Shown in pieces: positions 12,885 through 23,676 of a stretch of DNA of 64,000 bases. Location: positions 1,798,001 to 1,862,000 of the forward strand of contig NC_058153.1 of NCBI RefSeq assembly GCF_011075055.1, written 5' to 3'. The notes under the pieces were generated by a model. The model ran no database searches. It had not been told where the DNA came from and saw only the letters and a list, made by a program, of their open reading frames with translations. Both the position numbers and the translations under genes were made by a program. Within the stretch, counting starts at the first letter, position 1; each line of letters starts with the position of its first letter. Source of the stretch: Mangifera indica (lineage: Eukaryota > Streptophyta > Magnoliopsida > Sapindales > Anacardiaceae).

Positions 12885-13110
12885 AGGTGCTTTCCGGGGT
12901 TCAAAATGTAGCTGGTGAGTTATTTCTCCTGTTGCATTTGTTATATGCTTGCCATAGTGAATTATACTTAATTTTTGTTCATTTCTGCTCAAGTATTAAA
13001 GTTAGAAAATGCCAATTTCCAATACTTTGCACTCTGCTAATTTTGTTCTCTAAACTTAATTACTATAATTTTGACAGAAATTTCTTCATTTGCCTTTTCT
13101 TTTCCGGAGT

Positions 13111-13270
13111 TTCTTTTTCTTGATTGTAGTTTAAATGGTTTTTTTACAGCCTTGCCAAACCAAGGCTGATTACTAAAATCATTAACTTGGTTTGTGGGTT
13201 CTTTTCCTGGATTGAAGTCTAAATGGACTGTTGCAGCCTCGCCAAACCAATTCCCAACTGAGTAAACATT
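13111..13270 (+). repeat. Imperfect tandem duplication, period 88
   Basis: The block TTCTTTTTCTTGATTGTAG ... GCCTTGCCAAACCAA recurs 88 bases later as TTCTTTTCCTGGATTGAAG ... GCCTCGCCAAACCAA. It lies in the 3' region of the cwf21 gene. The minus-strand frame across it is a by-product of the duplication. Confidence 0.75.
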
Positions 13271-15195
13271 CTCTCCAAGAGCTGAATTCAGGGAAATGGA
13301 AACTTGGCTGCATGTATTGGGAGACACAGAGCGTTGATTTCTGTGAGAGGTTCTTGATCTCTCCTACAACTATCTCGTACCAGATTGTGAAATGAGTTGC
13401 TGAATAATATTTTCGCTATTTGTTTAATGAATTTGTACTTGGTGATATGCCAAGATCACAATGGGGTATGCTTTTGTTGCGTGCCTGGGAGACTTAGGTG
13501 ACAAATATAGTACTTGCTTTTTGTCCTTTGATCTTTAGGGAAATGAAACCCTTTGTTGTATGTTTTGATAGATGATCTATCTGGCTTTGTTGTCTTTAAA
13601 TGATTTTATTATTTTAGGATAAACTTATTCTAATGAAGCATAGATTAGGTGATTGGAGTTTTGAGTATTATAATTTAAGGAATTGTAGGGCTAAATTTGA
13701 GGCAAGCTGGCTTGAGTTTGTTTATCAGTGCAGTCCAAACGAGCTTGAATTGAGTTTTGCTTAGAGTAGCTTGAGTTCAAGTTTAAGGTTTTTATATTGT
13801 TGAGTTCGAGTTTGAGAGTGTTTGTCTTGTTAAGCTTGGAAAGTTTGATTAAAATCGGTTAAAAAAATATTGTTTTGATCAATACATTTTAAAACGATAC
13901 TGATTTGATCAATTTTGGTGCTAAGCTTTTTAGGAATATCCTCAACTCCTCCCCTTTGAGTCCCTCCTAAGATTGCTAATAAGTTGAGTTGCTCAAAAAC
14001 TATTTGTGGCTTGGCTTATGTTGAGTTAAGACTCAACTTGGTTACAATTGAGCCAAGTGCAAGTGATTCGAGTATAATATTTGAGTCAAGTTTGAGTTCA
14101 CCATTTCTCAACTTGATGAGTTCACAAGCTCGTGACTTGGCTTTATTAGATTTATACACTTACATCTTCAAAATCTTACATTTACACTCATAGGCATTTA
14201 TATTCAAGTCGGCAAATGTTTTTTTACCTCAATTTTTTAAATTTGCACAAACAATCTAATACTGAATTTTATACGTAAGAAAGTTGATAAATATATAAAT
14301 TACGAGTTTTAACCATAATTTCTAAACTCCAAAGTTGAAGTGCCAACTCAGCAATAATATTTGGTTTAGTTCAATTGTAATCCTATTTTCCATCACAACC
14401 TTGACTTCGTTTCCTATGCCAAAGTTGGCATCAAAGCCGACCTTGGCTCCCTCCAGCCTTGTTAACTCATGATCGATTCCCAGTCCCTCAAGTTGCCATT
14501 AAACTTTTATAAAGCTCTTATTAGAATCAAAACGAAACATTTTGTATTTTCCCCTGAACCATGCCAGCATCATGCCAAAGTAGGCATTCCATGTCGTTGA
14601 TTGTGTTCATCATGATGATGGCTACATGATCAATAGCAAAATTGATGAAGCCAGATTTGTTCACTGTGCATATTAACAATTAAAATCATTTAAATTATCC
14701 AAGTAATTTCAATTTTAATTATAAAAGAGGTTAATAATATTGATAGAATATTAAATTTTTTATAAAAAAATCTTGGACTCAAATCTTTGTGACGCTTATA
14801 AAATTTTCTAATTAATTATCATAAAACTGATTTTTTATTTTAAAAATCTATTTATTAAATAAAAAATTACGCTAAAATTTGGGATGACATTTCATTATCC
14901 AGATCATGTGCCTCAATTTTATGAACAGTTACATTTTACCCTTTTACACAAATTCAACATTGATAACCTAACGAGTAATGGCAATTGGCAAGGTGACTCT
15001 GTGGGAAAAATTGTGTTTTCCAATACCTGATGAAGTATATTGTTATTAGAGTAAACCTCAGTGGGAAAATTGCAGTTCACTTTAAAATTAACGGTGTTTA
15101 GGTTTTTATATTATTTTATTTTTTAAGGTTAAAGGTTAAATATCCTTAACTTGAATCCGTTTTATTATCATTTTAAGTTTTTAACTAAACATTAT

Positions 15196-15350
15196 ATCAG
15201 TAAAATTATGTGTATTTATTTTATATACATAAATATATATATTTATATATATTATTATAAGATTAAATAATTTTAAATTAATAATAAAATAATACATAAT
15301 CAAATAATAATATATATAAATATTTATATACATAAAATAAATATGCATAT
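15196..15350. repeat. AT-rich hairpin element, copy 7
   Basis: Long paired arms (TATTTATTTTATATACATAA and its complement-like right arm TTATATACATAAAATAAATA) flank a TTTTAAATTAATAATAAA centre. This is one of the best-preserved copies. Confidence 0.6.
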
Positions 15351-16096
15351 TATGCTATAACTAAATATAGCATCCCTGTACTTTGTTTATATTATGTAAC
15401 ACAGGGCTAGCAGTTTCGCTTTACGTGAATCTGGCTGCTATAGTGAGAGGCAACATCCTGGTTGTTTGGGATTAGAGCCAGACCCAGATCCAATCCAAAT
15501 TGAGTTTGCGAGCTACCTGAGTTTTTGAGTTTTTATTAGATCAACTTCAAAATATCCAAATCGAGCTCGTTTGAATAGATGGATAATATTATCAAAACAC
15601 GACTACTAAAATAAAATAGTCTTATAAAATCAATAAATAATACCATTAACAAACTAAATAACATAATTATAAAGACAAATAAACTGATTTTAAACCAAAT
15701 TATTAAATTAAAACTCCAATTCGAGAACACCATATTCGAATCAATCCACGTATTTGATCCACACGACCTGAAAAACGATCCACACCTATTTAGGGTTGCA
15801 AGAATTACGGTTCGGACGATAGCCTCGGTAAGAAGCGTACATTAAACATGCCTGCCAGTCTCACTGGTAAATATTTGGGCCAATATCGTTAAGAAAGACC
15901 AATTATACATTTGCAGGTATAGAGACTTGCATATCTACTTTTAAATGCCAACTGCTGCTCGGCAGAAAAGTGCTCCAACTTCATATTTACACCAGAGCAA
16001 TCAAAATACATTAGGGTTATAGTCTGTATATGTTGTCACTCTGACACTATCAGAGCCATGAACTGGCTTTATCATATGTGCACACTACTGCACCAT

Positions 16097-19000
16097 TTAT
16101 GCACTGAATCCTTTGTGAAGAGAACTCCAAGGATTTGAAGGAACCCTGACACAAGCTTGGGCAGATGCTTCGGTCATCTTGTCCTCCTGAATTCCGGCAT
16201 CGCAAAGGTTTGCGAGAGATCGCATATGTTTCATTCCATATTGGGACAGGGATCCACAGTGTGTTTCGAAAGTTCTCACCTGCACAGCACAGCATTGTAG
16301 GGCACAAGTTTTCACTGATCAAAATTGCCAGGATAGACCCTTTTTCAATATCAGAAATTTTTTATGTTTCTGAGTGCACCTTGAGCAAAACAGGATTATC
16401 TACGCTGAAAAATATAAGAAGAAATGGGCACAAATATGAAGAAAAACGTTTAACAAGAAGTTTACCAGTGATTTAAGGCAGTCCCAGTCATCCACTAGAG
16501 GTTGACCTGCTGGTCGCACAGCGTTCAAGACCTCTAGACCTTTCTCAATTCCAAATAAAAGCTTTCCTATGAGTTTGATGCTGTTGTCTATATGCATTCT
16601 ATGAGACATTGCTTCAACAAACTGCTTCTGAGCTTCAACTTTCCTCAAAGAACCTTCTGGGGCCTTGCGATACTATACAAATAAAGGATAGCCAAACTGA
16701 GAAGGGTTAACATTGTCAAAGAACCAGTTCCATACATTATTGAAGAAAGAGAGGGCCACTGTTTTGTCTCATTCCTTTCACACTTTTCACACAGTGAGAA
16801 TGTTAAATCGAATAATAAGATGTAAAAAATATGTAGTATTGTAACCTTTTAGGCAAATTTAACCCTACTCTACTTTTGCTCGTCAGAGCTCCTGTTATGC
16901 TGCTTTTGGCATTCTAGTGAAATTACATATCTAAAGTCTTCTTACAGAATCATTAATATCTCATTTTATCTACACCTAAAAGAAATGAAAAACTACCAAG
17001 CATGTGTAAACCACATCATAACCATTCCATCCCAAATAAGTAAACAACACATCAATGAGATATATAACTAATGGACAAAAAGTACAAACCTTATCCCAGA
17101 AGTGCACAAGATCAGCATCACGCTGGTTAACAGCTTTTGAGGATGGTCTCAAGAAATTTTCACCAACAAAAGTATAATTATCGTTTGCAGGATTTGTACC
17201 CAAATACAAAAAGAGATTATCTTTGCTAAGCCCAATATCACCATACTGCATGACATGAGAGCCAAAGGCAGAATTGTCATTTGCAGTCCTCTCTTTAACC
17301 TGGAAATACCAACAACAAACTATTGATTAACAAAACCATTTAACACCAGAAGGCATCCTTAACCTTCCAGGTTTGACACTTTCAACAACCAATTCTAGCA
17401 CTTGTAGGCCCAATATTAGACCCATCTGTAGATAATGAAATTCTGCAAAATGATATGGTTGACAATAAGCTCTTACCAGTTCATACTGCTGGTGCAAAGT
17501 TTCGCTCCTCAGGTTGTGTACGTCACTAAACCAAAAAAGTCAAAATATTACAGTTTATTAAAGAAAAAATTAAACAGTATACATAGAAAACTTCGGAATT
17601 TTCATTACAAAGGCTGATAATTGACCAACCAAAGCTGATTGGGGTCAAAGAAACTGAATAACTAAAACATGCACAAAATGGCAATTTTACAGAAGTTGGT
17701 ATAGTTCACATCAGCCACTTAACCCCTGTTTTTGTATCTAACATCCTCTAAAATTATTCATGGGAGAGAATTGTTTGTGTCTATCTCCAGTCAAACCAAA
17801 TAATTGACCATTTATCATGCTTCATGACCAAGTACATGCTTCAACACTAGGATGAGATAAATTAAATTAAAATTGTTGCCATACCTGTCCTCCATCCAAG
17901 CAACACTATACAAGTCACCCAAACAGGTATCGTATTCAGGAGGAGGGCTAGGATAATCCCCAGGGCAATAAGTCCCCCAACTGCTCTCTACTGCATTTGC
18001 TGCTGTGGTTGCATAGATATTCAAACCCTCAGGAAGAAGACCCTCAAAGATACTTCCAGATTCGCAAGCTTCAAGATAAAATACCTACAGTTTTGCAGAT
18101 GTAAGTCAACAAAGTTACAACTTCACCAAAACTGTCAAAACAAATTCAGTAAATGGCAGTTCACCAGTAATTTACCAAGTTTTTGTAGGTCCCAGAAGCA
18201 TGCTTTTTCTTTAAGACATCAATCAAATCGTTTGCATAAAGATATGGGCTGGTTGGCATCCCTTGAATAAATCAAGAAGTGAATAATAAAAAGTAAATTC
18301 ATCTGTCAGATTTCTAAATCACGTGTATATTCTATCTTTAATCTTTAAAGGGAAAAACAAATTATCAGAACAATATGGTAAATAAAAATAAAAGCATGAA
18401 CAAAAACAGAAACATCCAGTTTGAATCACTTGAGGTAAAATCTTTCTTTCAAATCAAGCACAAATTCAAATAATTTGCTAAACTAGATGCAGACGTACAA
18501 TACTATATTTACTAAAATAATGTAGGTCTAGCCAGATGACTCTTAAGACTTCAAACAAAGTGCAACGACATTTATCATAATCCAATTTTAATTCCAACTA
18601 AAATATATAAATATTACAAATAAACGTTTCTAGTTAAGGGTGTAACTCGTGAAATGTTTCATTTGATGATGATGAATATAAAAGAAAAGAAAAAATAAAG
18701 AGGCCAAAGGACTATTTCCCACCCAAGGTATGTTATTTTCCCAAGTTTTTCCCCTTTAATTTTAAAAATCTCAAATACCCATCCATGAACAGTTAAAATT
18801 AACAGTAGTAAGGGCAAAATCGTTATTTTATCTATAATATTAAAAATAACTAAAATATAATCTCTTTTACCCCTCTAGACTTTAAAAACTAAAAGTTTCC
18901 CTCAGTCTAAGTTTTAAAAAATGGCACTTTCCCCTTAGAGTTTCGTTTCCAGATCTCCGACGCCATTGCCGGTTGCTTTTTCCTCCTGAAGCTTCCTCTC

Positions 19001-20680
19001 CTTCCGACAGTCTCTTTCCACCCATTTGGATGCCCTTCGACGTCGGGAGAGCTGAGGAAGACAAAGTCTTCGTCTTCTCATACAAAGATGAAGTTGTTAT
19101 CGTCGTTGTGTAGGAAGATGAAGAGTTTCGTTTGGGAAAACAAAGAGTTTTGTCTGAGAAGACAAAGACTTCGTCTTTCCCGGCTCCTCCGATGTTGATC
19201 GGGCGTTCAAATAGGTTGAGAGAGATCACCAAAGAGAGAGAAAACTTCGAGAGGGAGAGGCCGTCGGAGATCTGGAAACGAAACTCTAGGAGAAAACTGT
19301 CATTTTTTAAAACTTAAACTGAAAAAAACTTTTAATTTTTAAAGTTTAGAAGGACAAAAAATGATAAAATTTTAAAGGGTTAGGGTTTCATTAGTTTTAA
19401 CTGCTCATGAGCGGGTATTTAAAAATTTCAAAGTAAAAAAAAGAAACTTGAGAAAGTAGCTAATACCTTGGGAAATAGTCCTTTGGCCAAATAAAGATGA
19501 TACACTTATAACTATGCAGCTGTTTGTCTATATATATGCTTAATATTAATGGTATTCATAAAGCACCAAACCACATGCTTTTTAGGTATCCGTGCCCCTG
19601 TTCAACACTACAAAATGTTTTCAGACCAGACATTTACTCAGTGACTTGCCGACCAGTGGTTAGACCGGTATACTCCTTAAATAAACATTAAAAATAATAT
19701 TAAATATCAAATCTGGAATATATGTCAACTAAATTGAATTTGACTGGGTGGTTAAAGATGTCCATCTCTAAATTGTGAGAGCTGGGTTTGAGTTCTAGGA
19801 GTTGGAAACTTTTACAAAAAAGTTCTCGACAAATTTAATTGATAGTGGAAAATGGCTTTGGGATAAGCCCAAAACGGAAATTAGTGATTGTTGCTCAACT
19901 CAAACCAGAAATTAAAACATAAGATGAATACAGAAGCCACGAAATCTTATAACAAAGTTATGAAGTACTAACCCAGCACCCCAGGACCTCCATGATCTGT
20001 GTAGTATATGAAAATATGATCGTTTGGACCACTATCCACAACCTTCCCGCTGCCCCCCGTAAGAGCCGTCTTGTTACCAAGAATAACAGCAAAGAAGTTT
20101 CCAACAGTAACATCTTCCCCAACATAATCCTTCCAGAATTAAATAAACCACATCAATCAATTTGCAATATTATATCATATCACTAGATTCAAGTAAACAC
20201 ACAGACGAAATAAAACAAACCTTAGGAACTCCGTCGTAAACATCGTCACCAAGCGGACTGTTAATGATCACTCCAGGCCTAGGATTTTCTTCATTCAAAG
20301 CTATATCATCGTACATGAAAACAATGATATTTTCCTCTTTTAGACCGCCTTTTCTCAGGAGTTGGTAAGCATGACAAACATCAGCCTGAAACACAGATTT
20401 TTTTTTTTTAAATATAAACAACATAACAAGAAATTTTGCTAATTTAACGAATTTCAACAACCTGGTGCCTGTAATTCCAGTAACCATTTGATCCTGCGAT
20501 CAGGACCGCCCATCTCGTCCCCACAGTATCATCGTCGCCGTCGACCGCACCAGGACGGAAGAACCTAGATGCTTCTGAGCGTAATCGGAGAACGTTACCG
20601 GATATGTCTCTGGCTCCGACGACAACTACGGAGAGAGCGGCAAGAACCGTGAACAACACGCAAGCTGTGAGGCGCGTCAT
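16097..20680 (-). CDS. VPE: Vacuolar processing enzyme (legumain, peptidase C13)
   Basis: Nine exons join without frame errors: 20680-20462, 20385-20221, 20129-19973, 18261-18176, 18084-17885, 17525-17477, 17299-17090, 16672-16466 and 16279-16097. The product is 491 residues, the usual length for plant VPEs. An N-terminal signal peptide (about 1-22) is followed by a propeptide and then [20 protein letters not shown]. The catalytic His (about 174) is in YYTDHGGPG and the catalytic Cys (about 216) in YLEACESGS. An NKT glycosylation site lies near 147. The C-terminal pro-domain ends in SLHKGFSA, as in gamma-type VPEs. VPEs are Asn-specific cysteine proteases that mature vacuolar proteins and act in vacuole-mediated cell death. 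Intron 3 is 1.7 kb because it contains a foldback transposon. All other introns are short. A TATA box lies about 65 bases upstream of the ATG. Confidence 0.96.
18702..19488. mobile_element. Foldback MULE-like element in VPE intron 3
   Basis: The 787-base element begins GGCCAAAGGACTATTTCCCA and ends with the reverse complement. It is flanked by perfect 9-bp direct repeats AAATAAAGA (18693-18701 and 19489-19497). The two arms pair along most of their length, about 270 bases each: for example, GAGTTTCGTTTCCAGATCTC near 18938 is mirrored near 19270. Nine-base target duplications and long terminal inverted repeats are typical of Mutator-like elements. There is no transposase, so it is non-autonomous. 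The inner part is more GC-rich and gives short coding-like frames on both strands, which may be a captured gene fragment or just palindrome shadows. Confidence 0.9.
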
Positions 20681-20742
20681 TGTCGAGTGAAGCGACTCGA
20701 TTGGCAGAGCTAAATTTACATAAAGAATGGCGGTTGTGGAGG

Positions 20743-20751
20743 AAATATATA
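20743..20751 (-). promoter_or_regulatory. TATA box of the VPE gene
   Basis: TATATATTT on the minus strand lies about 65 bases upstream of the VPE start codon, leaving room for a leader of about 30-35 bases. Confidence 0.6.
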
Positions 20752-23118
20752 GTGGCGGATGAATAATTCTTCTTTTTTAAAGGTAGTGTGATTATAGCTC
20801 GCACGTACACGTCATACTTCTGAATTTGGACGGTCCAGATGCAACTGATTTATTTTAAAATTGTTAAATCGGTGCGTACGTATCGACCCTTACTTTAATG
20901 GATGGTTTATGGCTCGACTAAGCCCAACGTCAACACGTAACGTTGTTTCATTGGCTGGCTTTAATTTGTCTAAGAGCTAACTCAACTCACTGATCCCACC
21001 CAAGGTTTGGACTTAAGACAAATTTCTATTCATAATTGACATGAATAACACTTTACCCCCTGTTATTTTACACCTTCTATTTTACGTTTTAATATAATTC
21101 CAAATTAACAAAAAATTATAAATAAATCTTTTAAATAACCAAATTATATAAAAATTCAATTATTTCCCTATCCTTTCATCTTCATTTTTCCGCCTAGATA
21201 GAGATATTAATAATTTAAAATTATATATTTAAAAATAAATAATTTTTTTATTCATATTATACCAATAGTAATTAAATCATATATTATATCATATATCAAA
21301 AATCTGATTTTTTAGATTATATATTCTATCATATCTTATAGTATAATACATTTTTTAAATAATAAAAAAATATAATTAATACTTTATTATTTTTTTAAAA
21401 TATTATAAACCCTCATAAAATTTAAATTTTATTTATTTATATTATATTGTATATTATAAGATTGATAACTATACTTTGAATTATATAATTTAGTTGACGT
21501 TAAAAAATCATTATTACAATTTATATAAAAGCAAAACAACTATATTCTTGATTTTAAGAGTTAGCAAAACTGATGAAACATTAGAATTTTTATGAATCTA
21601 GTTATTATGAGTCTAGTTAATAATTATGTGTCGAATTCGTCTGTATAATAAATACAGACAAAAATCTAGATTATAAAAAAGAAAAAAGGCAACTATATTC
21701 CCATTATTTTAGTTGGACAATGACTTAGGCGGAATCAATTAGAATCAATTATATAAAAGAAAGCAGAATATTCACGTATTCTGGTTGGCCCGTCGCCATC
21801 CCACTCCCACCCGCCAAGTCTGAAAATTAGTCCCCGGTTCATGAAACCGCGGTTCATTTTGATATCCCGCAATAAGTTTCTAGGCTTGATTTTGAAAATT
21901 TTAGTTAGATGCGTGGTGATTTACGTAAATCACAAACGTCAAACTCAGAGTCTTTGTTTTGAAGCATCTGTTTTGACTTTTGAGGGGATGTCTTGGACCT
22001 ACCAAACAAGTATAACAAGTGGGTATTATGTATAAATAAGGCCACATGACAACGTCCCACCCAAGGCTTGTAGCAAACTCACTTTCCCCTCGGCTAATTA
22101 GTGAGAATTTAAATATATATTTATTTAAATTTATTATTATTATCAAAGTTAAAATTATTATTTATTAAAATATTTGAAAAAATTAAAAATTTATCATATT
22201 TTATTTTTAAATTTAAAAATCTGATTATTTTTTTACTCAAAGTTTAAAAAATTAATAGTTTTTCTTTAACGTTGTTTCTTCAATGATTAAAGTCAACTAA
22301 CCTCTATATCGATACTCCTCTCTCTTTTAAAAGATGACGAATCATCGACCAACTAGACTTTTTTTTATATATAAATAAATTATATAAAAATATTTTTCTC
22401 TAAATAAATTGATAAAATAATATTTAATTTGAACGATTTTAAAATGAGATAAAAAGTAAACTATCACATTATCGAACAACTATTTTAATTGTCTAATATG
22501 ACCCCAAAACATCCAACACAATGATGCCTCCGTGGTTAAATATAAAGTTGAATATGTAAAAATCACACTTGAATCGATGTTTTCATCTCTTGCACCGTTG
22601 TCATATTTCTCTTACACATTCACCTCAATATTAATTAATAATATCAACCATGTTATTTAAAAGAGAGGAGAAATTAAACATATCATTATAGGGAATATAT
22701 TAATAATTTTATTGGAATTATAAATCTGATATTAATATTAAATATAAATATTAAATTATTAATATATTTTTTATTAATTTTAAAAAATTATAATTTAATC
22801 CTTTTAAAAATATAAAAATTTAACTAATGTTAAAATATTATATTTTGCTTAGTATTATGGAATGTAACAATAATTTTTATAAAACTATGAAAGGGCATAT
22901 AAATTTTAGAAAATTAAAAAACACCCCTTCTTTTTTATTTTCACCCTTTTATTTAACTGAATTCGTTAATGGAAATTGTTAAGGGTCAATTTTTTTTCCA
23001 GCATTGAAAATAGATTTCGTCCTTATATGAGTTTCATCTATCTGCAGTAAACTCTTCGTGGCCCAGATCGGAACCAAAGCTGAGTTGGGTTGGGTTTGAA
23101 TAATGGATTGGACTCAGC
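20752..23118. other. Intergenic region between VPE and PHAX genes
   Basis: This should contain the VPE promoter (right of 20751) and the PHAX promoter (left of 23119). The middle is AT-rich with no supported gene. Two stretches (about 20995-21020 and 22040-22100) contain CCCACCCAAGG words like those near the ends of the foldback elements and may be eroded relatives. The segment 22707-22790 is an inverted relative of 53740-53870. Confidence 0.45.
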
Positions 23119-23252
23119 TTGGAAATATTCTGGAGAAACTCCTTCCTTCCTGCTTCATCACCTTCTTCAATGCATAAAACCCTAGCCCACAGAACGCAGC
23201 GTTTGGAGCTTAGACTGGTCACATCAACTATTTCTGCACCTGCATCACCCAG
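23119..23252 (+). other. 5' exon of PHAX gene, open and in frame
   Basis: An ATG at 23119 and another at 23170 read without a stop to a donor (CCCAG|GTACC). The acceptor TTTTCAG at 23669 then joins this frame exactly to the main PHAX start at 23677. It may be an untranslated leader exon or may encode a 47- or 30-residue extension rich in S, T and R. Confidence 0.5.
23177..23185 (-). promoter_or_regulatory. Telo-box in PHAX leader
   Basis: AAACCCTAG, written on the plus strand, lies in the 5' exon. Telo-boxes are known near the start of many plant translation and RNA-processing genes. Confidence 0.55.
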
Positions 23253-23676
23253 GTACCTAAACAAATTTAGAAGGAAAACATATATAAAGAGCTTCTTTCG
23301 TATGTCTGATTTTGATTATGGTTTTACCAGGATTTGGAGCTTGGTTTCAGTTTATCATTATCTTTTAAATAACACAATCTACTTGTTATTGTTGATTTTG
23401 CAATTTTTTTAATTTTGTTTTGTGGGGTTTTCGTTATAGAAAGGTAACAAGTGAAGTTCTTGCTTTCTGAAATTAAAAACATTATTTTATTTTTCTGTTC
23501 AAATCACGCAGAACCTCAATTTTATTTTATTTTTGTTTTGTGAGGCATAGCACCATTCAAATCCCCACTGCTTGTTTATGTGATTATTTAATTGTAATTT
23601 TTTCTGGACTTTCTTCTACTAGTGAATTGTTTTTCGAATGATCAATATTGAGGTTCTGCGTGTTTTCAGAGCGTTT

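Larger units (their letters stand above)
12885..16096. other. 3' UTRs and gene-free gap between convergent genes
   Basis: The left part is the 3' UTR of the cwf21 gene and includes an imperfect 88-base duplication (13111 and 13199). The rest holds a diverged GAGCTTGA/TTGAGTT-rich repeat (about 13680-14130), a hairpin element (15196-15350) and the probable 3' UTR of the vacuolar processing enzyme gene just left of 16097. No further gene is supported. Confidence 0.55.

Noticed and set aside
12223..12918. 231-residue plus-strand frame overlapping the cwf21 gene
   Set aside because: It is a +1 frame by-product of purine-rich repeats, and the conserved family frame is the other one.
13037..13327. 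96-residue minus-strand frame with an internal duplication
   Set aside because: Explained by the 88-base duplication in the 3' UTR of the cwf21 gene.
18882..19232. 116-residue minus-strand frame in VPE intron 3
   Set aside because: It lies wholly within the foldback element and reflects its palindromic GC-richer core; no family recognised.
23034..23264. 76-residue minus-strand frame opposite the PHAX leader
   Set aside because: No splice context or family match, and the plus strand explains the region.
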